Of a stretch of DNA of 17,880 nt, positions 1-7,039 are shown in pieces (the first letter of the stretch is position 1; the number at the start of each line of letters is the position of its first letter). Under the pieces are notes generated by a model. It was not told the origin of the DNA, searched no databases, and saw only the letters and a list, made by a program, of their open reading frames with translations. Made by a program: the position numbers and the translations under genes. Location of the stretch: the NCBI GenBank assembly GCA_900762005.1, contig CAAFEV010000325.1, positions 1-17,880 of the forward strand, in the 5' to 3' direction. Source of the DNA: an uncultured Oscillospiraceae bacterium. GTDB taxonomy: Bacteria; Bacillota; Clostridia; Oscillospirales; Oscillospiraceae.

Positions 1-1
1 C

Positions 2-890
2 TACGGGCAGGCGGAGGCAAGCGTTTCCCGCGTGTTTGACCCCGTTTACAGCGGGACGGACAGCCTGCGGGTCGGCAACCGCGCGGTGAATTACGCGGGC
101 GCGGCATGGAGCATTCCGGCGGCTGAGCTCGGCACACTGGCGGAAAATGCGCAATGGAAGCTGTCCATGCGGGCGCGCAGCGTCTCCGGTGCGATGACAC
201 TCAGCTATAACCTCGAATTCTGGTATAACGACGGCAGCGACAACCGTTACTTAACCGCCGCAGCGGAGCTGACGGATTCCGCATGGACGGAGCTGGCGGG
301 CACGTGGGATATGACGGATTATCTCACGGAGCACCTGGAGCGTGTGGTGCTCTACCCGGCGAGCGGGGAGACGGAGCTTGGCGAGTACTACCTCGACGGT
401 GTTTCTCTGACCGGCAGCGGTGAAATCACCCGCTTTGATGATATGGCACTTTGCGGACAACAGCCCTACGCGCAGGCAGACGCAGGCATGACACGTGTGA
501 CCGAGCCGGTATCCGCTGGAAATGACAGCATCCGGGCAAGCAACCGCTTTGTCAACTACGCGGGTATTGCGTGGTCCGTTCCGGCATCTGCGCTCGGCGC
601 GTTAAAGGAAAACCGCCTTTGGGTGTTATCCCTGCAATTACGCACCAGCGGCAGCAAAATGACGATGAGCTACAACCTCGAATTCTGGTATAACGACGGC
701 AGCCCCAACCGCTACTTCTCTGCCGCTGCCGACGTGACGGGTGAGGCGTGGACACGGCTGCAGCTACGCACCGTCATTCCCGAGGAAGCACTGTGCGACA
801 CGCTTGACTGCATTGTGGTATATCCCTGCAGCGGAGAGCGGGAATTCGGCGATTATTTTATTGACGATGTTTCTCTGACCGGTGCGCCGG
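2..890 (+). repeat. Tandem duplication of a carbohydrate-binding-like module
   Basis: Two copies of one domain lie head to tail, about 2-425 and 467-890, offset by 465 bp (155 codons). Bases 209-238 and 674-703 are identical over 30 bp, while the surrounding sequence has diverged. The duplicated unit is coding and in frame, so this is domain duplication inside one gene and not a mobile repeat. Confidence 0.85.
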
Positions 891-1660
891 TACCGACCTA
901 TACGGTTACATGGGAGGTCGGCGGTACCATCACGAAGGAGACATATTCGGAGAACGAGCTGCCGGTCTTCAAGGGCAGCACGGAGAAAGCAGGAGATGAG
1001 TACTACACCTACACCTTCCTCGGCTGGTCGCCGAAGCTGCAGACGGTCAGTGCGGAGGTTACCTATACGGCACGCTACCTCAGCAGAGCAAAGGACGCAG
1101 GTATCCGCTTTGCGGATGTTGCGGACACCGCGTGGTATCGCGACAGCGTTTATTATGCGTATGAAAGCGGTCTGCTGCTCGGCACGGGCGAGAAGCACTT
1201 CAGCCCGGAGGATACCACAACCCGCGCCATGCTGGTCACGGTTTTGTGGCGGCTGGAGGGCTGCCCGGAGGGCTTTGCCAATGCCTTCGCGGATGTGGCA
1301 GACGGAAAATGGTACACGCAGGCGATTGCGTGGGCGGCGGGAAACGGCCTTGTGAACGGGGTCGGAAACGGTTGCTTTGACCCGAACGGCGCAATTACCC
1401 GGGAACAACTGGCGACGATTTTGTTCCGCTATGCCGCGCAAAGCGGATTTGCGACCGATAACCGCGCAGACCTGAGCGCGTTTGCCGATGCGGCGCAGGT
1501 CGGGAGCTATGCGAGGGATGCGATGCAATGGGCCGTGGCGGAAAAGCTGATCGGCGGCTCGGCGGAGAACGCAGAGGTCTATCTCAGTGCGCGGGGCAAT
1601 GCCACACGGGCACAGGTTGCGGCAATTTTGATGCGTTACATTGACACGATCCAAAAGTAA
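2..1660 (+). CDS. Surface protein, 5'-truncated: tandem CBM4/9-like modules, InlB-like repeat, three SLH domains
   Basis: This is the C-terminal part of a cell-surface protein. The frame is open from the window edge, and the segment at 2-34 aligns with the start of the second module, so the GTG at 32 is not the true start. Counting from base 2, two homologous modules of about 140 residues (period 155 codons) carry LEFWYNDGS in the middle and end in YYLDGVSLTG or YFIDDVSLTG, the pattern of CBM4/9/22-type beta-sandwich modules. An InlB/Listeria-Bacteroides-like repeat follows (residues about 297-361, with FLGWSP). Three SLH domains close the protein, starting with FADV or FADA at bases 1109, 1286 and 1481. 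SLH domains are known to anchor proteins to secondary cell-wall polymers, so the protein is probably exported and wall-bound. Binding or degradation of a polysaccharide is inferred; any catalytic domain lies upstream and is not visible. A terminator follows directly. Confidence 0.88.
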   Translation, partial: YGQAEASVSRVFDPVYSGTDSLRVGNRAVNYAGAAWSIPAAELGTLAENAQWKLSMRARSVSGAMTLSYNLEFWYNDGSDNRYLTAAAELTDSAWTELAGTWDMTDYLTEHLERVVLYPASGETELGEYYLDGVSLTGSGEITRFDDMALCGQQPYAQADAGMTRVTEPVSAGNDSIRASNRFVNYAGIAWSVPASALGALKENRLWVLSLQLRTSGSKMTMSYNLEFWYNDGSPNRYFSAAADVTGEAWTRLQLRTVIPEEALCDTLDCIVVYPCSGEREFGDYFIDDVSLTGAPVPTYTVTWEVGGTITKETYSENELPVFKGSTEKAGDEYYTYTFLGWSPKLQTVSAEVTYTARYLSRAKDAGIRFADVADTAWYRDSVYYAYESGLLLGTGEKHFSPEDTTTRAMLVTVLWRLEGCPEGFANAFADVADGKWYTQAIAWAAGNGLVNGVGNGCFDPNGAITREQLATILFRYAAQSGFATDNRADLSAFADAAQVGSYARDAMQWAVAEKLIGGSAENAEVYLSARGNATRAQVAAILMRYIDTIQK

Positions 1661-1680
1661 GCGGCTTCAAAGGAAACCAA

Positions 1681-1727
1681 CGGAAAAGCAGGCAAGCGGA
1701 AAAACACCGCGATGCCTGCTTTTTTCC
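1681..1727 (+). terminator. Rho-independent terminator after the SLH protein gene
   Basis: The arm 1684-1694 (AAAAGCAGGCA) pairs with 1713-1723, which runs into a six-T tract at 1720-1725. Inside the loop GCGG (1696-1699) pairs with CCGC (1707-1710), giving a long stacked hairpin. It begins 20 bp after the stop codon and separates the SLH gene from the regulator. Confidence 0.88.
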
Positions 1728-1735
1728 GAAATAAT

Positions 1736-1763
1736 TTGAAAACACGGGGAAAAAGAGTATAAT
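1736..1763 (+). promoter_or_regulatory. Sigma-A-type promoter for the AraC-family regulator
   Basis: A -35 box TTGAAA (1736-1741) and a perfect -10 box TATAAT (1758-1763) are separated by 16 bp. They lie just after the preceding terminator and 35 bp before the regulator's ATG, so the regulator appears to be a separate transcription unit. Confidence 0.78.
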
Positions 1764-1798
1764 AGGATAAGAAGGAAAAGAGGCGAGGAGGGAGCCAG

Positions 1799-2572
1799 AT
1801 GTACGAGCTTGAGCTGATTGAAAAAACGCCGGATAAGGTCACTTCGGTTCGACCGCATGAGCATCCGATGTGGGAGCTGTTTTATGTCCGCATCGGAACC
1901 GGGGTTTATCATAATGACGGCAAGGACTACCCGTTTTCTCCGGGGGATATTTTTATCACCCGTCCCGAGGAGCAGCATTATGAACGCTCCGCGCAGGGGT
2001 ACGGCAACTATTATCTCTTTTTCAGGGAGTTCTACCTGCCTGCCAGCAAGCCGTTTTATCAGCTCCACGATATGGAGACACAGCCGCTGCTCGCATTGCT
2101 GCAGCTCCTTTATCATGCCTCCCACACAGAGACGAGCTATTTGCTGCACAGTGCGCTTTTGGAGAGCGTGCATCAATATGTCCGAATGCTGCTGCCGGAT
2201 GTCTCGCAAAATCAATATGTGGATATCCTGCGGCAGGAAATCAATGAGAATTTTTCGAATCCCGCCTATACGCCGATGGTGCAGACCGAGCAGCGTCCGT
2301 TTTGCGCAGACCATTTCCGAAAGCTGTTTGTGAAAACCGTGGGCACAACCCCGCTGCAATACCTCATCTCGCAGCGCATCAACCATGCAAAGCTGCTAAT
2401 CAACGACAGGCAACACCTGCAGCTTTCCATGAAGGAAATCGCCTTCGCCTCCGGCTATTCCGATTACTATTATTTTTCCAGACAGTTTAAGCATCAAACC
2501 GGCTTTTCACCGCGGGAATGGGCGCGTCTTTCCCCGTATAACGCACACGGCAGCGAGGAAACAGAGGAATAG
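1799..2572 (+). CDS. AraC-family transcriptional regulator
   Basis: A 257-residue cytoplasmic DNA-binding regulator. The N-terminal part (about residues 15-85) has the AraC-type cupin pattern: PHEHPMWELFYV, then SPGDIFITRPEEQHY, the usual small-ligand pocket. The C-terminal part (about 150-250) carries the paired helix-turn-helix fold, with HFRKLFVKTVGTTPLQYL for the first unit and SMKEIAFASGYSDYYYFSRQ then GFSPREW for the second, which is canonical. The start is set by AGGAGG at 1786-1791, 7 bp before ATG 1799. The region before HFRKLF (MVQTEQRPFCAD) is a poor match to the usual first recognition helix. It lies between two strong terminators with its own promoter, directly upstream of the glycogen operon in the same orientation. 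Control of glgB or of the upstream surface gene is plausible but not shown; the ligand is unknown. Confidence 0.93.
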   Translation: MYELELIEKTPDKVTSVRPHEHPMWELFYVRIGTGVYHNDGKDYPFSPGDIFITRPEEQHYERSAQGYGNYYLFFREFYLPASKPFYQLHDMETQPLLALLQLLYHASHTETSYLLHSALLESVHQYVRMLLPDVSQNQYVDILRQEINENFSNPAYTPMVQTEQRPFCADHFRKLFVKTVGTTPLQYLISQRINHAKLLINDRQHLQLSMKEIAFASGYSDYYYFSRQFKHQTGFSPREWARLSPYNAHGSEETEE

Positions 2573-2598
2573 CCGCAGAGAAAAGAAAGTGTTTCTGT

Positions 2599-2638
2599 TT
2601 GCGGAATTCTGCGTCACAGGCAGAATTCCGCAATTTTT
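2599..2638 (+). terminator. Rho-independent terminator after the AraC-family gene
   Basis: A perfect 14-bp stem, 2599-2612 (TTGCGGAATTCTGC) with 2620-2633, encloses a 7-nt loop and is followed at once by TTTTT (2634-2638). This is one of the clearest signals in the window, and it isolates the regulator's transcript from the glycogen operon. Confidence 0.93.
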
Positions 2639-2655
2639 ACGCCAAAAGCGGCGTA
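2638..2655. promoter_or_regulatory. Inverted repeat, possible operator upstream of glgB
   Basis: TACGCC (2638-2643) and GGCGTA (2650-2655) form a perfect 6+6 inverted repeat with a 6-bp spacer. It lies about 95 bp upstream of the glgB -10 box and directly after the terminator T-run. It could bind a regulator or be chance; no T-run follows it, so it is not a second terminator. Confidence 0.3.
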
Positions 2656-2730
2656 CAATACGGGAAAAGAGATAAAAATTACAACCAGACGGAATTTTTA
2701 AACAAGTTTATCAGATTTTGCTGTTTGCGG

Positions 2731-2758
2731 TTGCTTTTTTTGTGCAAAGTGGTATAAT
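2731..2758 (+). promoter_or_regulatory. Promoter of the glycogen operon
   Basis: A perfect -10 box TATAAT (2753-2758) is preceded by TG at 2750-2751, making an extended -10. The -35 candidate is TTGCTT (2731-2736) at 16-bp spacing, weaker than consensus, which suits an extended -10 promoter or one helped by an activator. Transcription would start near 2765, about 40 nt before the glgB ATG. Confidence 0.72.
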
Positions 2759-2804
2759 TAACATAGATATATTTACCACGCACAAAAGGGAGGGCAACAG
2801 ACCA

Positions 2805-4694
2805 ATGGACATCAATCTTCAAAATCTGCTCAAACGCTTTTCCGGCGGCGATGAACTGCACGCCTATACCTTCCTCGGCTGCCATCCGCAGCAGCGCGAC
2901 GGCGTGGACGGCTTTGTGTTCCGCGTCTGGGCACCGAGGGCACAGCGCGTCAGCGTCACGGGCGACTGGAATTTCTGGAATCCCGAGGATTTGCCGATGC
3001 AGCGGTTGAAATACGGCGTTTGGGAGGCGTTTTCCGTCTACGCAAAGGACGGCGACCCCTATAAATACTGCATCTGCCGCGCGGACGGCAGCACGGTGTA
3101 TAAGTCCGACCCGTTCGGCTTCCGCTCCTGCGCTCTGCCGGAGACATCGAGCCGCGTGTGCATATTGGACGGCTACGAATGGAACGACGCCGCCTACCGC
3201 CGCCGTCAGGCAAAGAAAAAGCTGCTCGACAGCCCGATGAATGTCTACGAGATGCACTTCGGTTCGTGGAGACGCAAGCCGGATGGCAGCGTGTTCAGCT
3301 ATGAGGAGCTTGCCGACGAGCTGGTGCCTTATCTGACAGACATGGGCTACACGCACATCGAGCTGATGCCCCTGTCCGAGCACCCCTACGAGCCGTCGTG
3401 GGGCTATCAGGTTACGGGCTACTACGCGCCGACGGCGCGTTACGGCGAGCCGAAGCAGCTCATGCGCTTTGTGGACAGATGCCATCAGGCAGGCATCGGC
3501 GTGCTGCTCGACTGGGTTCCGGCACATTTTCCGAAGGACGAGAGCGGACTATACGAATTTGACGGCACCTGCTGCTATGAGTTGTCCGACCCGATGATGA
3601 ACGAGCACCCCGAATGGACAACGCGCATCTTCGATTTCGGCAAGGGCGAGGTGCAGTCGTTCCTGATTTCCAACGCGGTCTACTGGCTCGAGCAGTACCA
3701 CATTGACGGTCTGCGCGTGGACGCGGTCGCCGCCATGCTCTACCTGGACTACGGCAGGAAGGAATACCGCCCCAACAAATACGGCGGCAAGGAGAATCTG
3801 GAGGCAATCGCCTTTTTGCGCAAGCTCAACCGCGCGGTTTTTTCGGTGCGCCGCAACGCAATCACCGCTGCCGAGGAATCCACCGCCTTCCCGATGGTCA
3901 CAAAGCCGGACTACGACGGCGGACTGGGCTTCCTGCTCAAATGGAACATGGGCTGGATGAACGATATGCTGCATTATATGTCGCTCGACCCGCTGTGGCG
4001 CAAGGGCAGCCACAACGATTTGACCTTCTCGATGACCTACGCCTATTCGGAGAATTACATTCTGCCCCTATCGCACGATGAGGTGGTGCACGGCAAGTGC
4101 TCCCTCATCAACAAAATGCCGGGTGAGTACGACGAGAAATTCAGCGGTCTGCGTGCCTTTTACGGCTATATGATGGCGCATCCGGGCAAGAAGCTGTCCT
4201 TTATGGGCAACGAGTTTGCGCAGTTTATCGAATGGAAATACGACCAGGGACTTGACTGGATGCTTCTGGACTACGAGCGGCACCGTCAGATGCTGGATTA
4301 CGTCCGGACCCTGAATCATTTTTATCTGGACAACAGCAGCCTTTGGAACAACGACTCCGACTGGAGCGGCTTTTCGTGGATTTCCGCCGACGACCGCGAC
4401 AACAGCGTAATTGCCTTCCGCAGGCTGGACCGCCGCGGCAGAGAGCTGATTTGTATCTGCAATTTCTGCCCCGTCCTGCGCACGGATTACCGGCTGGGGC
4501 TGCCGCGCACCGGCAGCTACGAGCTTGTGTTAAGCAGTGACGATGTCCGCTTCGGCGGCACCGGCGCGGCAACCGAAACGGTCAAGGCGGAAAAGGCTCC
4601 GCTGCACGGTCTGCCGTTTTCCGGCAGCTTCACCCTCGCACCGTTATCTACGGTTTTTTATAAACGGATCAGTCCCCAGAAAAAACAACAATAA
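2805..4694 (+). CDS. glgB: 1,4-alpha-glucan branching enzyme (GH13)
   Basis: Cytoplasmic enzyme that cuts alpha-1,4 glucan chains and reattaches them through alpha-1,6 bonds, making branched glycogen. The protein has 629 residues, like Bacillus GlgB and shorter than the enterobacterial form with its extra N-terminal module. A CBM48 domain spans about 30-122 (FRVWAP, WNFWNPE), the GH13 barrel about 145-465, and an all-beta C-terminal domain about 528-629. The conserved regions are DWVPAHFP, GLRVDAVAAM with nucleophile D306, AAEEST with acid/base E357, and LSHDEVVHG with D425. ATG 2805 is chosen because AGGGAGGG (2787-2794) lies 10 bp upstream; the open frame extends back to 2718, but that would overlap the promoter. 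First gene of the operon; glgC begins 13 bp after its stop. Confidence 0.97.
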   Translation: MDINLQNLLKRFSGGDELHAYTFLGCHPQQRDGVDGFVFRVWAPRAQRVSVTGDWNFWNPEDLPMQRLKYGVWEAFSVYAKDGDPYKYCICRADGSTVYKSDPFGFRSCALPETSSRVCILDGYEWNDAAYRRRQAKKKLLDSPMNVYEMHFGSWRRKPDGSVFSYEELADELVPYLTDMGYTHIELMPLSEHPYEPSWGYQVTGYYAPTARYGEPKQLMRFVDRCHQAGIGVLLDWVPAHFPKDESGLYEFDGTCCYELSDPMMNEHPEWTTRIFDFGKGEVQSFLISNAVYWLEQYHIDGLRVDAVAAMLYLDYGRKEYRPNKYGGKENLEAIAFLRKLNRAVFSVRRNAITAAEESTAFPMVTKPDYDGGLGFLLKWNMGWMNDMLHYMSLDPLWRKGSHNDLTFSMTYAYSENYILPLSHDEVVHGKCSLINKMPGEYDEKFSGLRAFYGYMMAHPGKKLSFMGNEFAQFIEWKYDQGLDWMLLDYERHRQMLDYVRTLNHFYLDNSSLWNNDSDWSGFSWISADDRDNSVIAFRRLDRRGRELICICNFCPVLRTDYRLGLPRTGSYELVLSSDDVRFGGTGAATETVKAEKAPLHGLPFSGSFTLAPLSTVFYKRISPQKKQQ

Positions 4695-4710
4695 AGGAGA
4701 GATGAGCATG
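4695..4710 (+). promoter_or_regulatory. Ribosome binding site deciding the glgC start
   Basis: AGGAGA (4695-4700) lies only 1 bp before an in-frame ATG at 4702 but 7 bp before a second in-frame ATG at 4708. Normal spacing favours 4708 as the start of glgC. Confidence 0.75.
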
Positions 4711-5895
4711 AATTTCCAGAAAAAGCACTGTGTTGCAATGCTGCTCGCAGGCGGGCAGGGCAGCCGTCTCATGGTTCTGACGGAAAATACCGCAAAGCCT
4801 GCCGTCCCCTTTGGCGGTAAGTACCGCATCATCGATTTTCCCCTGTCCAACTGCGTCAATTCCGGCATTGATACCGTCGGCATTCTGACGCAGTATCAGC
4901 CGTTGGAGCTTAATGAGTACATCGGCAACGGTAAGCCTTGGCGGCTGAACCGCTCGCACGGCGGCGTTCAGGTGCTGCCGCCCTATGCCAAAAGCAAAAA
5001 ATCCGAGTGGTACAAGGGCACGGCGAACGCGATTTATCAGAACATTCCGTTCATCGAGCGTTATGACCCGGACGATGTGCTGATTCTATCCGGCGACCAT
5101 ATTTACAAAATGGATTACGCTGCCATGCTGCGCCACCATGAGAGAATGGACGCCGACTGCACCATTGCCGTGCGCACGGTGCCGCTTGCCGAGGCAAGCC
5201 GTTTCGGAATCATGAACACGCAGGACAACGGCGCGATTTATGAGTTCGAGGAGAAGCCCAGGCATCCGAAGAGCACAAATGCCTCCATGGGCATTTACAT
5301 ATTCAAATGGAGCATCCTGAAGCAATTCCTGATTGCGGACGAGAACGACCCAGGCTCCGAAAATGACTTCGGAAAAAATGTCATTCCCGCGCTGCTGAAC
5401 GCGGGGCACCGCCTCTACGCCTATGAATTTGACGGCTATTGGAAAGATGTCGGCACCATCAACTCCCTCTGGGAGGCAAATATGGAGCTGCTCGGCACCG
5501 AGCCGGCGTTCAACCTCTATGATGACCACGGCAAGCGCATTTATGCCAGAAACTATGCCATGCCGTCGAGCTTTATCGCCAAGGAGTCCAAGAACGTCAA
5601 CAGCTTTGTCGCCGAGGGCTGCGAAATCTACGGCAATATCGCGCACAGCATCATCTCCACCGGCTGCCTTGTCGAATCGGGTGCGATTGTCGAGGACAGC
5701 GTGATTATGCCGAATGTCCGCATTGAGAGCGGCGCAATTGTCCGCCACGCAATCATCGGAGAGGACAGTGTCGTCTCCCGCGGTGCGGTCATCGGCGGCA
5801 GCTTCGCGCCCGACGAGGAAAAGAAAATCAGCGTGGTCGGCAAGGCAAAGGTCATTGCGCCGAACGCGGCAATCAAGCCCGGCGAAATCTGCTGA
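4708..5895 (+). CDS. glgC: Glucose-1-phosphate adenylyltransferase, catalytic subunit
   Basis: Makes ADP-glucose from ATP and glucose-1-phosphate, the committed step of bacterial glycogen synthesis. The 395-residue protein has an N-terminal nucleotidyltransferase domain (about 1-260) and a C-terminal left-handed beta-helix with hexapeptide-type repeats (about 290-390, for example GCLVESGAIVEDSVIMPNV). Key sites are intact: the nucleotide loop LLAGGQGSRL (residues 12-21), the metal-binding Asp130 in SGDHIYKMDY, the sugar-phosphate Lys183 in EFEEKP, and Asp247 in YWKDVGT. The start at 4708 follows from ribosome-site spacing; ATG 4702 would add two residues. It lies between glgB and glgD and probably works as a mixed complex with GlgD. 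Allosteric effectors cannot be read from the sequence. Confidence 0.97.
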   Translation: MNFQKKHCVAMLLAGGQGSRLMVLTENTAKPAVPFGGKYRIIDFPLSNCVNSGIDTVGILTQYQPLELNEYIGNGKPWRLNRSHGGVQVLPPYAKSKKSEWYKGTANAIYQNIPFIERYDPDDVLILSGDHIYKMDYAAMLRHHERMDADCTIAVRTVPLAEASRFGIMNTQDNGAIYEFEEKPRHPKSTNASMGIYIFKWSILKQFLIADENDPGSENDFGKNVIPALLNAGHRLYAYEFDGYWKDVGTINSLWEANMELLGTEPAFNLYDDHGKRIYARNYAMPSSFIAKESKNVNSFVAEGCEIYGNIAHSIISTGCLVESGAIVEDSVIMPNVRIESGAIVRHAIIGEDSVVSRGAVIGGSFAPDEEKKISVVGKAKVIAPNAAIKPGEIC

Positions 5896-5920
5896 CGGAT
5901 AGAAAGGGAGGGACAAGGCT

Positions 5921-7039
5921 ATGTCAACAATGGGTATAATTTTTGCGAATATTTACGACAGCTCCCTCGGTGAGCTGACAAACAAGCGCACCATGGCGTC
6001 GCTGCCCTACGGCGGACGTTACCGCCAAATCGATTTTTCTCTTTCCAACATGACCAATTCCGGTATCCGCCACATCGGCATTATTACAAAGTACAACTAC
6101 CAATCGCTGATGAATCACGTCGGCTCCGGGCAGGAGTGGGACCTGGACCTGGAGGAGGGCGGACTGGAGTTTCTCTCGCCCTTTGCCATGGGGCACAACG
6201 GTTCCTACCGCGGCAAATTGGAGGCTATTGACAGCGCAATGAGCTTTTTGGAGAAATCCAAGGAGGACTATGTGGTTTTGGTGGACAGCGGCGTGCTGTG
6301 CGCCATCGATTTCCGCGAGCTGGTGCAGGCGCATATTGACTCCGGCGCGGACGTCACCGTCGCGGTCAAGGACAATATCAGCAACGGCAAAAAACAGTTG
6401 GATCTGGCAATCCGCGTTGATGAGGATAACCTCGCTACCGATATCGCCGTGGACTACCGCGCCGACGAGCGCTACCTTGCCTCCATGGGCATTTTCGTCA
6501 TCAGTCGTAAAATCCTGATGCACGAGGTGACAGAGGCGGTCGCGCACAACCGTTATCACTTCGAGCGCGACCTTGTCATGCACGGCTTTGCCGAGCTGGG
6601 AATGCGCATCAACGCCTACCGCTTTAAGGGCATCGCCCTGTTTAACGAGAGCACAGCGGAGTTCTATCATAACTCCCTCGCCCTGCTCAATGCCGATGTG
6701 CGCCATGGGCTGTTCGGCAGACCGAACCGCACGATTTACACCCGTGTGCGCGACGAGGTGCCCGCCTATTACGGCGAGAACTCCGAAATTGACGACTGCA
6801 TCGTCGCAGACGGCTGCACCCTGGAGGGTAGCGCGAGCAAGTCCGTGCTCTTCCGCGGCGTGCGCCTCGGTAAGAACGCGAGCGTGAGCGACTGCGTTAT
6901 TATGCAGGACTGCGTCATCGGCGAGGGTGCCGAGCTGCACTGCGTCATTTTGGATAAGGATGTCAAGGTGCGCTCCGGCGCGAAGCTGAGCGGCACGAAG
7001 GATCATCCCCTGGTGTTTACAAAAGGAGAGGTCGTATGA
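5921..7039 (+). CDS. glgD: GlgD, non-catalytic partner of ADP-glucose pyrophosphorylase
   Basis: A 372-residue paralogue of GlgC with the same layout: nucleotidyltransferase fold, then beta-helix (about 285-360). Aligning it to the neighbouring GlgC shows that the sites examined are lost. The GGQGSR loop is NIYDSS (residues 10-15), SGDH is replaced by DSGV (122-125) so the Asp130 position is Gly124, EEKP is replaced by AVDY, and YWKDVGT is replaced by IALFNES. This fits the known Bacillota arrangement in which GlgD associates with GlgC and modulates it instead of catalysing. ATG 5921 is supported by GGGAGGG (5906-5912), 8 bp upstream. Its stop overlaps the glgA start in ATGA (7036-7039), indicating translational coupling. 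Confidence 0.95.
   Translation: MSTMGIIFANIYDSSLGELTNKRTMASLPYGGRYRQIDFSLSNMTNSGIRHIGIITKYNYQSLMNHVGSGQEWDLDLEEGGLEFLSPFAMGHNGSYRGKLEAIDSAMSFLEKSKEDYVVLVDSGVLCAIDFRELVQAHIDSGADVTVAVKDNISNGKKQLDLAIRVDEDNLATDIAVDYRADERYLASMGIFVISRKILMHEVTEAVAHNRYHFERDLVMHGFAELGMRINAYRFKGIALFNESTAEFYHNSLALLNADVRHGLFGRPNRTIYTRVRDEVPAYYGENSEIDDCIVADGCTLEGSASKSVLFRGVRLGKNASVSDCVIMQDCVIGEGAELHCVILDKDVKVRSGAKLSGTKDHPLVFTKGEVV

Noticed and set aside
32..34. GTG at 32 as the start of the SLH protein
   Set aside because: The frame stays open to the window edge, and the bases before 32 align with the start of the second module, so the gene continues upstream.
2718..2804. N-terminal extension of GlgB from a TTG at 2718
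   Set aside because: It would read through the -35 and -10 boxes, and a good ribosome site precedes ATG 2805, where family similarity begins soon after.
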